NCBI GenBank assembly: GCA_001414325.1
Contig: LLKB01000001.1
Coordinates: 696,437 to 760,436, forward strand
Direction of reading: 5' to 3'
Source of the DNA: Butyribacter intestini
Lineage (GTDB): Bacteria; Bacillota; Clostridia; Lachnospirales; Lachnospiraceae
Length of the DNA: 64,000 bases
A program made the position numbers and the translations under genes. Position 1 is the first letter of the stretch. Each line of letters begins with the position of its first letter. Positions 23,799-33,800 of this stretch are shown here, one piece after another. The notes under the pieces are model-generated. The model was not told the origin of the DNA. It made no database searches and saw nothing but the letters and a program-made list of their open reading frames with translations.

Positions 23799-24713
23799 AC
23801 AGAAGCTATATACCTTGAAACTGCAAATAAAGACAGAAATATGAGGGAACAAGGTGGACGCCGGCTTAATGTTAGCGGTGTGCTGAGACACTTAGGCGTC
23901 TCTAGAAGTTGATATAATACTTGGAAAAACAGGATTCCAAGTAATAGGGAACAACGAAAAAACAAAATAAAAGATAAGATATGTGATATTTATGATGAAG
24001 CACACCAAAATTATGGTGCTCCCAAAATAGCAAAGAAACTGAAAGAAGAAGGTGAAACAATAAGTGAAAAGACAGTAGGTAATTATATGCGTGAAATGGG
24101 GTTAAAGGCACAATGGATTAAGCCTTATACCATAACAACTATAGATTCAGATTTCAGCGAAGAATATAAAAATATACTTGATGAGCAGTTTAACCCAGAT
24201 TTTCCAGATGCAGTATGGTGTACAGATATTACATATATTTGGACATATGAGGGATTTGTGTATTTAACAAGTATAATGGACTTATATTCAAGAAAAATAA
24301 TATCCTGGGTGTTAAGTGATACCCTTGAAACAAAATGGGTTGTAGAAGCTGTCAATAAGGCTAAAAAAGTAAGAAATGTTAGCAAGCCATTAATTCTGCA
24401 TTCAGATCGTGGCAGACAATATACAGCTAAAGATTATGCAGATGCAACATCAGGAATGACACTAAGTTATTCAAAGAAAGCGTATCCATGGGATAATGCA
24501 TGTATTGAATCTTTCCATTCATTACTTAAAAGAGAATGGATAAACAGATTTAAGATAACAGACTATAATCATGCATATAAACTTATTTTTAAATATATAG
24601 AAGCATTTTATAATACCGTGAGAATTCACAGTCACTGTGATTATGTATCACCTAATGAGTATGAAAAGAAATACTGGATAAAATTAAGACAAATGGAAAT
24701 AAATGTGGCATAA
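23799..24713 (+). pseudogene. orfB of second IS3 element with nonsense codon
   Basis: The frame reads TEAIYLETANKDRNMREQGG, then meets TGA at 23910-23912 inside GVSRS*YNTWKNR (a family Gly codon GGA is the likely ancestor), and continues to 24713 with WCTDITYIWTYEG, LHSDRGRQYTA and NACIESFHSLLKREW (DDE). Only the C-terminal 208 residues from 24087 remain open after an ATG, without the N-terminal part. Confidence 0.75.
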
Positions 24714-24759
24714 AACGGATTATTGAGGTGAAAAGTTCATGTTTAACTTGTACTTTTTC

Positions 24760-24787
24760 TTGACATAGGACCATATAATAATATGGT
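24760..24787 (+). promoter_or_regulatory. possible hybrid promoter using the IS end
   Basis: TTGACA forms the last six bases of the IS3 element (24760-24765); TATGGT follows after 16 bases (24782-24787). It could drive the antitoxin gene. Weak evidence. Confidence 0.35.
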
Positions 24788-24846
24788 ATGATAGTTGTAC
24801 AAGAAATAGTACAATAAATTGAACAATACAGAAATGAGGGATAGAA

Positions 24847-25098
24847 ATGATAGCAGTAAATTATTCAACAATCAGAAACAACTTAAAAGATTATTGTGAC
24901 AAAGCTACAGATTTTCAGGAAACAGTGATTGTTACAAGGAAAAATGAAAAGAATATTGTTTTAATGAGCCTTGATAAGTATAATCAGCTTGAAAAAGCAG
25001 CGAGAAATAACGAATATCTTGCAATGCTTGACAGAGGAATTGCACAGTTGGAAGCAGGAAAAGGGCAGGAGCATGAGTTAATAGAGGTAGATGAATGA
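24847..25098 (+). CDS. Phd/YefM-family antitoxin
   Basis: 83 residues, start ATG after GAGGGATAGAA. N-terminal MIAVNYSTIRNNLKDYCDKA and ETVIVTRKNEKNIVLMSLDKYNQLE is the YefM/Phd DNA-binding dimer domain; the C-terminal 25 residues (IAQLEAGKGQEHELIEVDE) are the toxin-binding tail. It represses its own promoter and neutralises YoeB. Its stop overlaps the ATG of the toxin remnant (ATGA), the usual coupling. The toxin is inactivated, so this is an orphan antitoxin. Confidence 0.88.
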   Translation: MIAVNYSTIRNNLKDYCDKATDFQETVIVTRKNEKNIVLMSLDKYNQLEKAARNNEYLAMLDRGIAQLEAGKGQEHELIEVDE

Positions 25099-25378
25099 AA
25101 AAATTATGGTCGGATAGGGCGTGTGATGATTATCTTTATTGGCAGACACAAGATAAAAAACATTAAAACGAATCAATCAGTTTGTAAAATCAAGCGAGAG
25201 AGATGGATTGTCAGAGGGAATTGGCAAGCCTGAGTAGTTCAAACATAGAAAAGCGTGGAGCAGGCGAATTGATGACATGAACAGATTGGTTTACAACATA
25301 GATAAAAATGGATTTCTATGGATAATAGCATGTAAAGGACATTATGGAAGATTAGCACCTGAAAAGGTGCTTTTTTAG
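25095..25378 (+). pseudogene. YoeB-type toxin gene inactivated by frameshift and stop
   Basis: ATG 25095 reads MKKLWSDRACDDYLYWQTQDKK, loses frame near the A-run at 25160-25165, and in the next frame continues KRINQFVKSSERDGLSEGIG, then TAG where a codon for Pro/Leu is expected, then FKHRKAWSRRIDDMNRLVYN and FLWIIACKGHYGR. These are the YoeB RNase landmarks, including the C-terminal catalytic GHY. Two independent lesions mean no active toxin. The tail of the frame runs into the terminator. Confidence 0.85.
25354..25376 (+). terminator. terminator after the toxin remnant
   Basis: AGCACCT, GAAA loop, AGGTGCT, then a T run. Confidence 0.8.
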
Positions 25379-25402
25379 TGCAAAAAAACTCAGGGAGGGG
25401 AT

Positions 25403-25534
25403 ATGGTTGATTTTAACGATTATAAGATAGTTAATATATGCAACATTGCTAATATAGAAAGAGCAATTAAAGATGTGATTGACCCGGAACAAAATTACGG
25501 CGAGGGTGATGGCTTACGTACCAATGTGTCATAA
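25403..25534 (+). CDS. short hypothetical protein or gene fragment
   Basis: 43 codons, ATG seven bases after GGGAGGGG, sequence MVDFNDYKIVNICNIANIER then AIKDVIDPEQNYGEGDG. Good ribosome site and protein-like start, but the frame ends quickly at TAA and no family is recognised. Most likely the front of a truncated gene. The following 25535-25867 contains an open frame with LRKKEIFFEKTDRKVFKSIG-type sequence that joins the sigma gene in frame but has no convincing start of its own. Confidence 0.35.
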   Translation: MVDFNDYKIVNICNIANIERAIKDVIDPEQNYGEGDGLRTNVS

Positions 25535-25867
25535 TGTGCTGATTCAATCGGCACTTACACAAAGCATTGCAGTAAAAGCAACGATAGAAATTGACACGGG
25601 ATAAGCATACGAAAATTGGAGGAAAAAGACATTGAGCGGAAATTGAGGAAAAAAGAAATATTTTTTGAGAAAACAGATAGAAAGGTATTTAAAAGTATTG
25701 GTATAGTTGAGGCTGTTAGCTCGGACCGTTATAATAATAAAACATACTTTGAGATTGTTTTTAAAATAAAAAAACGATTTGGACTATCTTTTTATAGCTT
25801 TCAATCGTTATACCTTATAGAACGGGATAAATATTTTGAACTTCTAATAATGAGGAAGGGGGATTTT

Positions 25868-26413
25868 GTGTATAATGATTTTCTACTAATCAGGAAAATG
25901 AAGCAAGGTGATGATAATGCTTTTGATTTGTTTGTCCACAAATATTATCGAGAAATTTTAAGCTACTGTTATCATCATTGTTTCGATCAAACATATGCGG
26001 AGGATTTCACACAGGAAACCTTTATACGTTTTTTTTCAAAATTACCCGATTATCATTATAAAGGGAAAACACTGAATTATTTATATACGATAGCAGGTAA
26101 CCTATGCAAAGATTATTTGAAGAAAACAAAGGAAACACTTCTGGAAGAAATTGAGCTTGTGGAAGAAAATCAAACGGAACAAATTTTGAATAGAGTTTTG
26201 ATCGAACAGGCTTTAGAACAACTTCCAGATGAATCAAGAGAAGTAATTACTCTTTATTATTTTCAAGAACTAAAATTAACAGAAATTTCTGATACATTGC
26301 AAATTGGACTTCCACTTGTAAAGTATCGTTTGCAAAAAGCAAGGAAACAGTTGAGGGAACTTCTCGGGAAGGAGGAATTCGATGAATCAGAAAGAAAAGA
26401 TAAAAAAATATAG
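25868..26413 (+). CDS. ECF-type sigma-70 family factor
   Basis: 181 residues from GTG 25868 (AGGAAGGGGGA upstream); the frame is open back to 25616, so a longer form is possible. Region 2: FDLFVHKYYREILSYCYHHC and YAEDFTQETFIRFFSKL; region 4: LEQLPDESREVITLYYFQEL and EISDTLQIGLPLVKYRLQKARKQL. ECF factors direct RNA polymerase to a few promoters in response to envelope signals. It is the first gene of an operon with a membrane protein and an ABC exporter (next start overlaps its end by 32 bases), suggesting it senses and answers a membrane-active compound. Signal unknown. Confidence 0.85.
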   Translation: MYNDFLLIRKMKQGDDNAFDLFVHKYYREILSYCYHHCFDQTYAEDFTQETFIRFFSKLPDYHYKGKTLNYLYTIAGNLCKDYLKKTKETLLEEIELVEENQTEQILNRVLIEQALEQLPDESREVITLYYFQELKLTEISDTLQIGLPLVKYRLQKARKQLRELLGKEEFDESERKDKKI

Positions 26414-27143
26414 GGAAAACATACAAGTGGAAGCTAGCGAAGAAAAGATACAGGAAACCATTTTTAAATCTAAAAATGCCTTTTTTATGGCAGAGCAAGA
26501 ACGAATGCTTTTTTATCATGATTTTTTGTGGACACAGCTTCGTGTGATACAAAAAAGATGGTGGGTTCTTCAATTTATGATTTTAGTGGCATTATGGATT
26601 GCTTTAAGTTCTATCCATGATGAAATATATCTAAAAAGAAGTATGGGTGTTGTAGCCACGCTATTTGTTATCCTTATTATTCCGGAACTGTGGAAAAACA
26701 GGTCATGTGAATGTATGGAAATAGAAGCTGCTTCCTATTATTCATTAAAACAGGTATATGCTACACGTATGCTGTTATTTGGTTTTACAGATATATTTTT
26801 CATAACTGTATTTTTAGGAGTCGCTTCAGCAGGTTTGCATTATGAATTATTAGAATTAGTCGTCCAATTTCTTTTTCCACTTTGTGTAACGGCCTGTATC
26901 TGTTTTGGGATTTTATGCAGTAAACACGCTTTCAGTGAAACAGTTGCGATTGTTCTATGTGTGATATGGAGTGCAGTATGGCTTTTTATTGTTTTGAATG
27001 AAAATGTATATATCATGGTTACTGTTCCCATCTGGTCAGCACTGATGGGTGTAACAATACTTTTTATTGTTTTTGCGATATATCGTATTTTAAAGAATTG
27101 TAATCAATATTTGGAGGTGTCACTTGGTGAAATTAGAACTTGA
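26382..27143 (+). CDS. membrane protein of the sigma/ABC operon
   Basis: 253 residues, ATG after GGAAGGAGG, overlapping the sigma gene. The N-terminal 60 residues are charged and cytoplasmic. Six hydrophobic segments follow, roughly at 63-80, 88-105, 128-150, 158-180, 186-204 and 210-232, with a Cys pair (SCEC) in a loop. No family domain recognised with certainty. Its place between sigma factor and ABC ATPase suggests either an anti-sigma/sensor or a second permease of the exporter. The gene overlaps the ATPase gene by 17 bases. Confidence 0.6.
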   Translation: MNQKEKIKKYRENIQVEASEEKIQETIFKSKNAFFMAEQERMLFYHDFLWTQLRVIQKRWWVLQFMILVALWIALSSIHDEIYLKRSMGVVATLFVILIIPELWKNRSCECMEIEAASYYSLKQVYATRMLLFGFTDIFFITVFLGVASAGLHYELLELVVQFLFPLCVTACICFGILCSKHAFSETVAIVLCVIWSAVWLFIVLNENVYIMVTVPIWSALMGVTILFIVFAIYRILKNCNQYLEVSLGEIRT

Positions 27144-28014
27144 TGGTTTAACAAAAGAATTTGGAGATTTTACAGCAGTCAATCATATAAATCTTACTAT
27201 GACAAATGGGGTATATGGTCTTTTAGGCGTAAATGGAGCAGGTAAAACAACTCTAATGAGAATGTTGTGTACCCTTTTAAAGCCAACAAGCGGAACGATA
27301 TGCTGTAATGGAAAAGATATTTTCAACATGGACAGTGAATATCGCAAGCTGTTGGGGTATTTACCACAGGATTTTGGATTTTATCCTGAATTTACAGTAG
27401 AGGATTATTTACTTTATATTGCTGCATTGAAAGGAATCCGTCCTGTTGTCGCAAAAAAACGTGTGAAAGAGTTGATTTCTAAGGTTGGTCTTTCAAAAGC
27501 AGCTCATAAAAAAATGAAAAAATTATCTGGCGGTATGAAGCGTAGAGCCGGAATTGCACAGGCTATGTTGAATAATCCTAAGATTTTAATACTTGATGAA
27601 CCAACAGCAGGACTTGATCCAAATGAAAGAATCCGGTTTCGTAATCTGATCAGCGAACTTTCAGAAGACAGACTGGTGTTATTATCGACACATATCGTTT
27701 CAGATATCGAGTATATTGCGAATGAAATCTGGTTGATGAAAGACGGGGAAGTTCTGCATAAAGGAAGTATTGAAGAACTGATAAATTCTATGACAGAAAC
27801 AGTATGGGAATGTCTTGTGCCGAAAAACAGGGTATCTGATTTTATGGAAAAATATAAAATTTCCAATATGAAATCAGAAATAAATCAGATTATGCTGCGA
27901 ATTATTTCTCACGAAAAACCGGTTGAGAATGCAATGCGTGTAGAAGCGTCACTGGAAGATGTATTTTTATATTATTTTGGAGAGAAAGCAGGTGATGAAA
28001 ATGCTACGTTATGA
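27127..28014 (+). CDS. ABC transporter ATP-binding protein
   Basis: About 295 residues; GTG 27127 eight bases after GGAGG (a TTG at 27124 is the alternative). Walker A GVNGAGKTT (residues about 34-42), Q-loop LPQDFG, signature LSGGMKRRAGIAQA, Walker B ILILDEPTAGLD and H-loop STH are all present. The C-terminal part (ETVWECLVPKNRVSDF, EKPVENAMRVEASLEDVF) is typical of ABC-2 exporter ATPases of the drug/antimicrobial peptide group. It pairs with the permease that starts within its last codons. Confidence 0.93.
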   Translation: MKLELDGLTKEFGDFTAVNHINLTMTNGVYGLLGVNGAGKTTLMRMLCTLLKPTSGTICCNGKDIFNMDSEYRKLLGYLPQDFGFYPEFTVEDYLLYIAALKGIRPVVAKKRVKELISKVGLSKAAHKKMKKLSGGMKRRAGIAQAMLNNPKILILDEPTAGLDPNERIRFRNLISELSEDRLVLLSTHIVSDIEYIANEIWLMKDGEVLHKGSIEELINSMTETVWECLVPKNRVSDFMEKYKISNMKSEINQIMLRIISHEKPVENAMRVEASLEDVFLYYFGEKAGDENATL

Positions 28015-29212
28015 AATCAAAAAAGTGTTTTCTAAATCAAAAAATAGAATTGCAGTCATAGTGTTATTCGTAGTACTTGCGATAACCAGTATATTAACGA
28101 TTAACAGAGTGGAGTATGTTGATGAAAATGGGAATTCTTCTGTTGGAATTTCGGCTGCAAGATATTTAAGAGAAGCCAAAAACCAATGGTCAGGTTATTT
28201 AACAGCGGATACATTAAGCAAGGCATTGGAAGAGAACAGGACAATTAACAGTTCGAAAGAAGCATTGTCGGATGACATTACAGAACAAAATAAGGCATAT
28301 GCAAAAAAGCAGGGCATAGCAGGTATTATGGATGTCATTATTTGTGCATTCAGCGATTACAGAGATTATAATTATTATGTAACGAATCAGGTTTCGGATG
28401 ATGAAGTTGGAACGATCTATGAAAGAAGAATTTCTACTTTAAAAAATTGGCTTGAATCTGGAGAAGAAAGATTTACACAGGCAGAAAAAGATTTTATGAT
28501 TCAGAAATATAAAGAACTGAAAACTCCCTTTTACTATAAATATATAGACGGTTGGGCTGCATTACTACAAAATATATCAACCTTTATTCTAGTGTTGGCA
28601 TTAGTAATCGGTTTTCTGGTATCCGGGATATTTTCAGATGAATTTCAGACAAAAGCAGATTCAATTTTTTTCTCTGCACGATTTGGAAGAAGCAGAGGGA
28701 TTTTCGCGAAGGTAGGAGCAGGTTTTTATATTACTACGGGATTTTATCTGATGTTTGTATTTCTATATACATTTATCGTACTTTTTGTATTAGGTGCAGA
28801 CGGCGCAAGCTGTCCGATCCAGTTGGATTTGTGGAGAAGTGTTTATAATATTACTTTTTTACAGGCATATTTGTTTATTGTTCTGGGTGGATATATAGGA
28901 ACGATATTTGCAGCTACACTCGCAATGTTGGCATCAGCGTTTACACACTCTACGCCAACTGCCGTTATTGTACCATTCATTGTGCTGTGTGTATTTCCAT
29001 TTTTAAGCAGAATTATTACATTGCCTGGATTATGCTCTTTCTTTCCAGACCAGTTATTAGAAATTTATTTGGATATCAAAGAAGCTGGACTTATCACATT
29101 GGGAAGTAAAGTAACAACAATAGCAACTGTTATTGTTCCAGTATATGCAGTGGTATGCTTGATTTTTCAACCGATACTGTACAGGGTATACCAAAAGGTG
29201 GAGATAAAATAA
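28001..29212 (+). CDS. ABC-2 type permease
   Basis: 403 residues from ATG 28001 (CAGGTG seven bases upstream; ATG 27995 also possible). First transmembrane helix at about 14-33, then a long extracellular region of about 160 residues (NRVEYVDENGNSSVG...FYYKYIDGWAALLQ), then five to six helices (about 195-220, 245-275, 300-330, 335-360, 380-400). This layout is that of ABC-2 permeases that expel antimicrobial peptides or lipids. Partner of the ATPase; the operon ends here with a 266-base gap. Confidence 0.85.
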   Translation: MLRYEIKKVFSKSKNRIAVIVLFVVLAITSILTINRVEYVDENGNSSVGISAARYLREAKNQWSGYLTADTLSKALEENRTINSSKEALSDDITEQNKAYAKKQGIAGIMDVIICAFSDYRDYNYYVTNQVSDDEVGTIYERRISTLKNWLESGEERFTQAEKDFMIQKYKELKTPFYYKYIDGWAALLQNISTFILVLALVIGFLVSGIFSDEFQTKADSIFFSARFGRSRGIFAKVGAGFYITTGFYLMFVFLYTFIVLFVLGADGASCPIQLDLWRSVYNITFLQAYLFIVLGGYIGTIFAATLAMLASAFTHSTPTAVIVPFIVLCVFPFLSRIITLPGLCSFFPDQLLEIYLDIKEAGLITLGSKVTTIATVIVPVYAVVCLIFQPILYRVYQKVEIK

Positions 29213-29478
29213 TTGAAACGATATGCAAGACGAAAAAAATTAAAGTACCCAGACGGTGATACTCCGGATTGCTTCATTGCTACGCAATTTTCGCAATCCT
29301 GCAAACACCGACATGAAGCAGATTTGCATATAAATATGTATTGCTATCTACTTTTGACCCTAACATAATATTATGCAGTAATGTTAAATATGAGCAGAAT
29401 ACATTAGTGCGTTGCATACATTTCTTTTAATTGCACATACTATTTTGGAACGAAAATAAAAAACAGGAGGATTTCAAA
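29213..29478 (+). other. intergenic region with nested inverted repeats
   Basis: TGCTTCAT (29270-29277) pairs with ATGAAGCA (29313-29320), and GATTGC with GCAATC inside. No gene. Meaning unknown; may be the end of a mobile element or of the sigma/ABC operon. Confidence 0.35.
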
Positions 29479-29937
29479 ATGGTTTTAGAACAGAAAGAAA
29501 TGGATGTTATAAAGGAATTGCAGACGCAGGAGAAAAGCTGTGTGGAGAAATACCGCAGATATAAGGAGCAGGCTTGCGATATGGAACTTAAAAATCTCTT
29601 TGGAAAGATTGAGAAACTTGAGCAGAAACATTATGACACACTTGGTAAGGTTCTTGAGGGAGAAGTGCCTGAGTGTAATTGTAACGATGATGACGGAAAA
29701 AATTATGAACCGCCGGTGACATATACACAGGCAGACAACAGCGAGGATAAAAAGACAGACTGTTTTTTGGTTACAGACTGTATCGGAACTGAAAAGATGG
29801 TTTCATCAGAGTACAATTCAAAAGTATTCCGCTTTGCAAATGCCGCACTCAGAAAACTTATGGCAGATATACAGATAGAAGAACAGAATCATGCGGAGAT
29901 GCTTTATAAGTACAAGACTGCTAACGGCATGGCTTAA
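29479..29937 (+). CDS. spore coat protein CotF-like
   Basis: 152 residues, ATG eight bases after AGGAGGA. The first half (MDVIKELQTQEKSCVEKYRR ... MELKNLFGKIEKLEQKHYDTL) and the last third (DCIGTEKMVSSEYNSKVFRFAN ... IQIEEQNHAEMLYKYKT) form the four-helix, ferritin-like Coat F pattern; the middle has a Cys-x-Cys and acidic stretch. CotF family proteins are found in spore coats of Bacilli and Clostridia. This is the clearest sign that the host line is spore-forming. Confidence 0.82.
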   Translation: MVLEQKEMDVIKELQTQEKSCVEKYRRYKEQACDMELKNLFGKIEKLEQKHYDTLGKVLEGEVPECNCNDDDGKNYEPPVTYTQADNSEDKKTDCFLVTDCIGTEKMVSSEYNSKVFRFANAALRKLMADIQIEEQNHAEMLYKYKTANGMA

Positions 29938-30254
29938 ATCTGCCTGTGCAGACAGTTTTTTCACACTTTTTTATACTATTTCAGAATATTTTTATGGCTG
30001 CAAAAGAACTTTAGTATAGACATAAAGTGGATAATAGTGGTATTATTTCTGAAATACAAGTAAGATAATAAAGTAATATAGATGATGCAGAAGTAAAAGA
30101 TTTTTTGTCTATTGCATTATAATAATCGGAAGACAGAGAAGATTTAGCTGTGGCTTACAGTGCATACTTTAATATAAGTAGTGGTATGAGTGTCAAGGGC
30201 TAAATTTTGCTCTGCATATCTTCCGATATAAAATTCTGAAAAATGAGGATGATT
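29938..30254 (+). other. 317-base intergenic region before marR
   Basis: Weak terminator TCTGC CTGT GCAGA with T run near 29940-29960. A nine-base inverted repeat TATTTCAGA (29977-29985) and TCTGAAATA (30048-30056) encloses 62 bases. No gene recognised. Confidence 0.4.
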
Positions 30255-30671
30255 ATGGAATTAGAGGACTTAGGAGAGCAGTTATATAATCTTTTGGCAC
30301 AGGTATTAAACAGACCGGAAAACCGTGCTTTTTTCGACAGTATAAGAGGTGAGTATGGTGTTTTATGGTATCTGCTCACAAAAAAAGAAGCTGTCAGTGC
30401 GGGGGAATTAAAGGAAAAACTTCATGTTGTTCCGGGGAGAATGACGGATATACTCACGGCATTGGAGAAAAAGGGACTTATCATAAGACAGAAAAATAAA
30501 ACAGATAAGAGAGTGGTTGATGTTGTACTCACAAAAGAGGGTGAAAAAGAAGCTGCCAGAAGAAGAAAAGAAATTCATGAGGAGTATCGTGGACTGTTTG
30601 AGATTTTGGGATATGATGATGCGAAGGAACTTATCAGGCTTTTGAAAATACTTCTTACCTACAAAAAATAA
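30255..30671 (+). CDS. MarR-family transcription regulator
   Basis: 138 residues from ATG 30255 (GAGG six bases upstream; ATGs at 30243 and 30249 also in frame). Winged-helix with GVLWYLLTKKEAVSAGELKE, VVPGRMTDILTALEKKGLI and the wing KTDKRVVDVVLTKEGE. MarR proteins dimerise and bind palindromes, usually releasing DNA when a small phenolic ligand or oxidant binds. Directly downstream are two TTTCGNANTGCGAAA palindromes around the promoter of the NRPS gene, so its likely target is that gene. Same orientation and neighbour suggest a dedicated regulator. Confidence 0.9.
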   Translation: MELEDLGEQLYNLLAQVLNRPENRAFFDSIRGEYGVLWYLLTKKEAVSAGELKEKLHVVPGRMTDILTALEKKGLIIRQKNKTDKRVVDVVLTKEGEKEAARRRKEIHEEYRGLFEILGYDDAKELIRLLKILLTYKK

Positions 30672-30684
30672 TTTTTACTTAATG

Positions 30685-30699
30685 TTTCGTATTGCGAAA
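30685..30699 (+). promoter_or_regulatory. operator 1 (probable MarR site)
   Basis: TTTCGTATTGCGAAA, a palindrome with one mismatch; overlaps the -35 of the NRPS promoter. Confidence 0.65.
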
Positions 30700-30720
30700 T
30701 AAAATAAAAGGTGGTAGAAT
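30692..30720 (+). promoter_or_regulatory. promoter of the NRPS gene
   Basis: TTGCGA (30692-30697), 17-base spacer, TAGAAT (30715-30720). The -35 lies in operator 1 and operator 2 begins nine bases after the -10, so bound repressor would block both polymerase binding and start. Confidence 0.7.
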
Positions 30721-30728
30721 GTAATAAA

Positions 30729-30743
30729 TTTCGCAATGCGAAA
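30729..30743 (+). promoter_or_regulatory. operator 2 (probable MarR site)
   Basis: TTTCGCAATGCGAAA, a perfect 7+1+7 palindrome, 44 bases centre to centre from operator 1 (four helical turns). A half site TTTCGCA recurs near 30813. Confidence 0.7.
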
Positions 30744-30852
30744 TAATTCAGAAGATTTGCGGAAGTTTTATAAAATATGTTCACATTGTTCAATTAACCG
30801 TGCAGACACTCAGTTTCGCAAATGTCTGCAACACATTTTTGGGAGGAGTAGA

Positions 30853-33800
30853 ATGATTACATTTAATAATACTAAAACTCTTTTGGAACTTGTAAAAAAT
30901 ATCGGAAAAGAATTTGAGAATAATGTTTTTTTACGGTATGAGAGAGATGACACGATATTTGAAAAAGGTTATGGAACTTTTTCCATGGACACAATGTCTG
31001 TAGCTGTTTATATTGAAGGGCAGAATAAAAAAGCAGGGCATAAGATTCATGCGGCAGTTCTTGGAAAATGCAGTTATGAATATCTCACGGTTCTTCTCGG
31101 AGTACCTTGTGGCGGCGGAGTTTCGATACCTATGGATGTGAAACTTACGGCACAGAAAATGGCTGAAAATCTTAAAAAAGCCGATACGGATATTTTATTC
31201 TATGACTATTCTTTTTCTTCTCAGGCAGATGAATTAAGGGAACTTTGTCCTTTTATAAAAAGGTTTATATGTCTCCAGACAAGGAAAAATTCACGCAATG
31301 TTCCTATTATGCACAAGGTTTTCAGGGGCGAAACTGTTAAAGAAAAGATAAATCCTGATATGTGTGCCATGATTATTTTTACTTCGGGAACTACGGGACA
31401 TGGCAAAGGGGTTATGCTTTCTCATGCAAATCTTATTGACAATATGTTCTGTACCGATGATGCAAAAGAGGTATGCTTAAATGTTCTTCCTATTCATCAT
31501 ATATTCTGTATAAGCAGTGATGTGCTTCTTGCTCTGCGTTATGGAAGTACGCTGTGTATCTGTGATGATATGTCAAAAATCCTTTATTACATAAAATTGT
31601 TTCAGCCGACAGTCATTCGTGTTGTACCGATGATAGCAAAAATGTTCGTAAAACGTATTGCAATACTCAGAAAAAAGAATCCTGAAAGAAGTATAGTGGA
31701 AATAAAAGAGGAAGTTCTTGGAAAGCGTCTTAACCGTCTTGTAAGTGGAGGAGGTTATCTGTCAGAAACATTGTCAGATGCACTGTTAAACTTCGGAATA
31801 GTGACAGGACAGGGATATGGAATGTCTGAGTGTTCGCCTAAAATATCAGTACCCGATTATACACGCAGAGATAAAATGGCATCAGTAGGTCATCTTGTGA
31901 CAGGATGCCATGTCCGTATAGTTGACGGGGAGATACAGGTTAAGAGCCCGTCTGTCATGATGGGATATTATAATGATGAGGAGCTTACAAAAGAAGCGAT
32001 TACTGAGGATGGATGGCTTTGTACCGGAGATCTCGGATATGTTGATGATGAGGATTTTTTGTATTTAAATGGCCGAAAGAAAAATCTTATAATACTTAGC
32101 AATGGAGAAAATGTTTCTCCGGAGATGATAGAAAATTATTTTGATGAGGACAGGCTTGTTCAGGATATTATCGTCTATGGAAAGGATGATATTATAGCGG
32201 CAGAGATTTATCCAAACTATGAATATGCACAGGTAAATGGTATTACGGATATTGAAACTGCCATAAATATTCTGGTTAAAAAACATAATGAGCAGTTGCC
32301 GTCATATTCGAGGATTGCGGATGTGACAGTGAGAAAAACTGCATTTGAAAAAACATCCTCAAACAAGATAATAAGAAAAGTTTATTTTGATGAGAAAGAG
32401 GAAAGTAATAAGAAAAAGATAAACAGCACAAAGGCTGAAACAAAAATTCAGAGACAGTTATATGACATGATAGCCGAACAGATAGGCAACACTGAGTTTG
32501 GAATAAATGACAATTTTTATGATTGTGGTCTTGATTCACTTGGAAGTTCGATTCTTATTACGGAACTGTCAGAGAAAATAAATGTCAACATAACGCTTGC
32601 TGAACTTATGGAAAATGCAGATATATTAAAACTTGAAGCACTTATTAAAAGCAAGACAAAACAGAAAAAAACTATTGATGAAGATGCAGAAAATAAAACA
32701 GTTAAAGAGATATATCCGCTTACTGCCATGCAGAAATATTTCGCATATATAATACCTGACAATACAACGGGAAATCTACCGTTTGTATTCAGAATGGATA
32801 AAACTGTTGAGACGTACAGACTTATAAAGGCTATAGGCATTGTTCTTGATGCACATCCGTCACTTAAAGCCATTGTCAAGCCGACAGAGCAGAAATATTA
32901 TGCAATATATAGGGATGATAATAGAAATATAGATATTGGAGTAGAAAAAATTCAAGATAAAGATGCCGAAAAGAAAATGCAGGAGCTTATTGTTCCGTTT
33001 AGGTACAGAGAAAATGACAATCTTGTGCATATCCATGTGTTTGAGGGGGAAAAGTTTAATTATATGTTCTTCGATGTTGCACATTTTATGGGGGACGGAG
33101 TTAGTATGAATATCCTTATGGAGGATCTCTGTGCCGCTTACAAAGGCGAAAAAGTGGAAAAAGAAAAATATACAACTTTTGATTATATTACTGAGGAACA
33201 AAAAAGAATTGAAAACGGAGTGCGTGACAGGGATATAAAATATGTGGATACTTTGATGTCAGGAATAAAATTAAAAAGAAGTATTCTTAATAAAACAAAA
33301 TGCGAAGAACTGTCAGAGGGTGTGTATGGTGTTATAAGAAAGCGTTTTGATAAACTTCCGAGAAAACAGGTGCTTTATTATGGAAAAAAGCATGGTGTCT
33401 CTGAGAACGCATTGTTTATCGCTGCATTTAATTATTGCATAAGTATGTATTCAGATGAGGATGAAGTTTTTGTAAATTCAATACATTCAGGCAGAACTGA
33501 TAGCAGGTGGAACCGTATTGTTGGACCGTTATTTGAGACATATTATTGCAAGTATGACAAAGTTTCGCATGAAAAAGTTGAAAAACTATTAAAAAGAACT
33601 GGCAAACAGATAATGGAAACAATGAAATGTCTTACAAGCTGTCCGAGACAGGGTGAGATGTTTTTACAGTTTCAGGGAGATATTCTTGAGACACCTCAGA
33701 TTGGAGGAGAAAATACGGAGAGGATGCATGTGCAGCTGGATTCACTTCCTTTTCATCTTCAGGTAATGTACGATGACAAAGGTTATTATGCTGAACTTCG

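Larger units (their letters stand above)
22319..23799 (+). pseudogene. orfA of second IS3 element, interrupted
   Basis: ATG 22319 (GGAGG upstream) reads MATQYSEEFKKD up to the insertion at 22356. After the insert (23653) the protein resumes as NEGNIPTRGRGNYESDAAKE and ends at TAA 23797. About 30-40 residues between these halves are gone, so insertion was accompanied by a deletion. HTH/leucine-zipper orfA of an IS3 element. Confidence 0.75.
22233..24765 (+). mobile_element. second IS3-type element, split by IS copy 2 and dead
   Basis: Left end TGTTAGAATTTAAATAGTAC and right end (complement) TGTCAAGAAAAAGTACAAGT share the block AGTACAAGTTA, giving imperfect terminal repeats. Without the 1297-bp insert the element is about 1236 bp. 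Its orfA has lost the middle and been split by the other IS, and its orfB has a nonsense codon. No target duplication is visible. Confidence 0.7.

Noticed and set aside
30736-30852. N-terminal extension of the NRPS
   Set aside because: It overlaps operator 2, has no ribosome site, and ATG 30853 follows GGGAGGAG at the proper distance.
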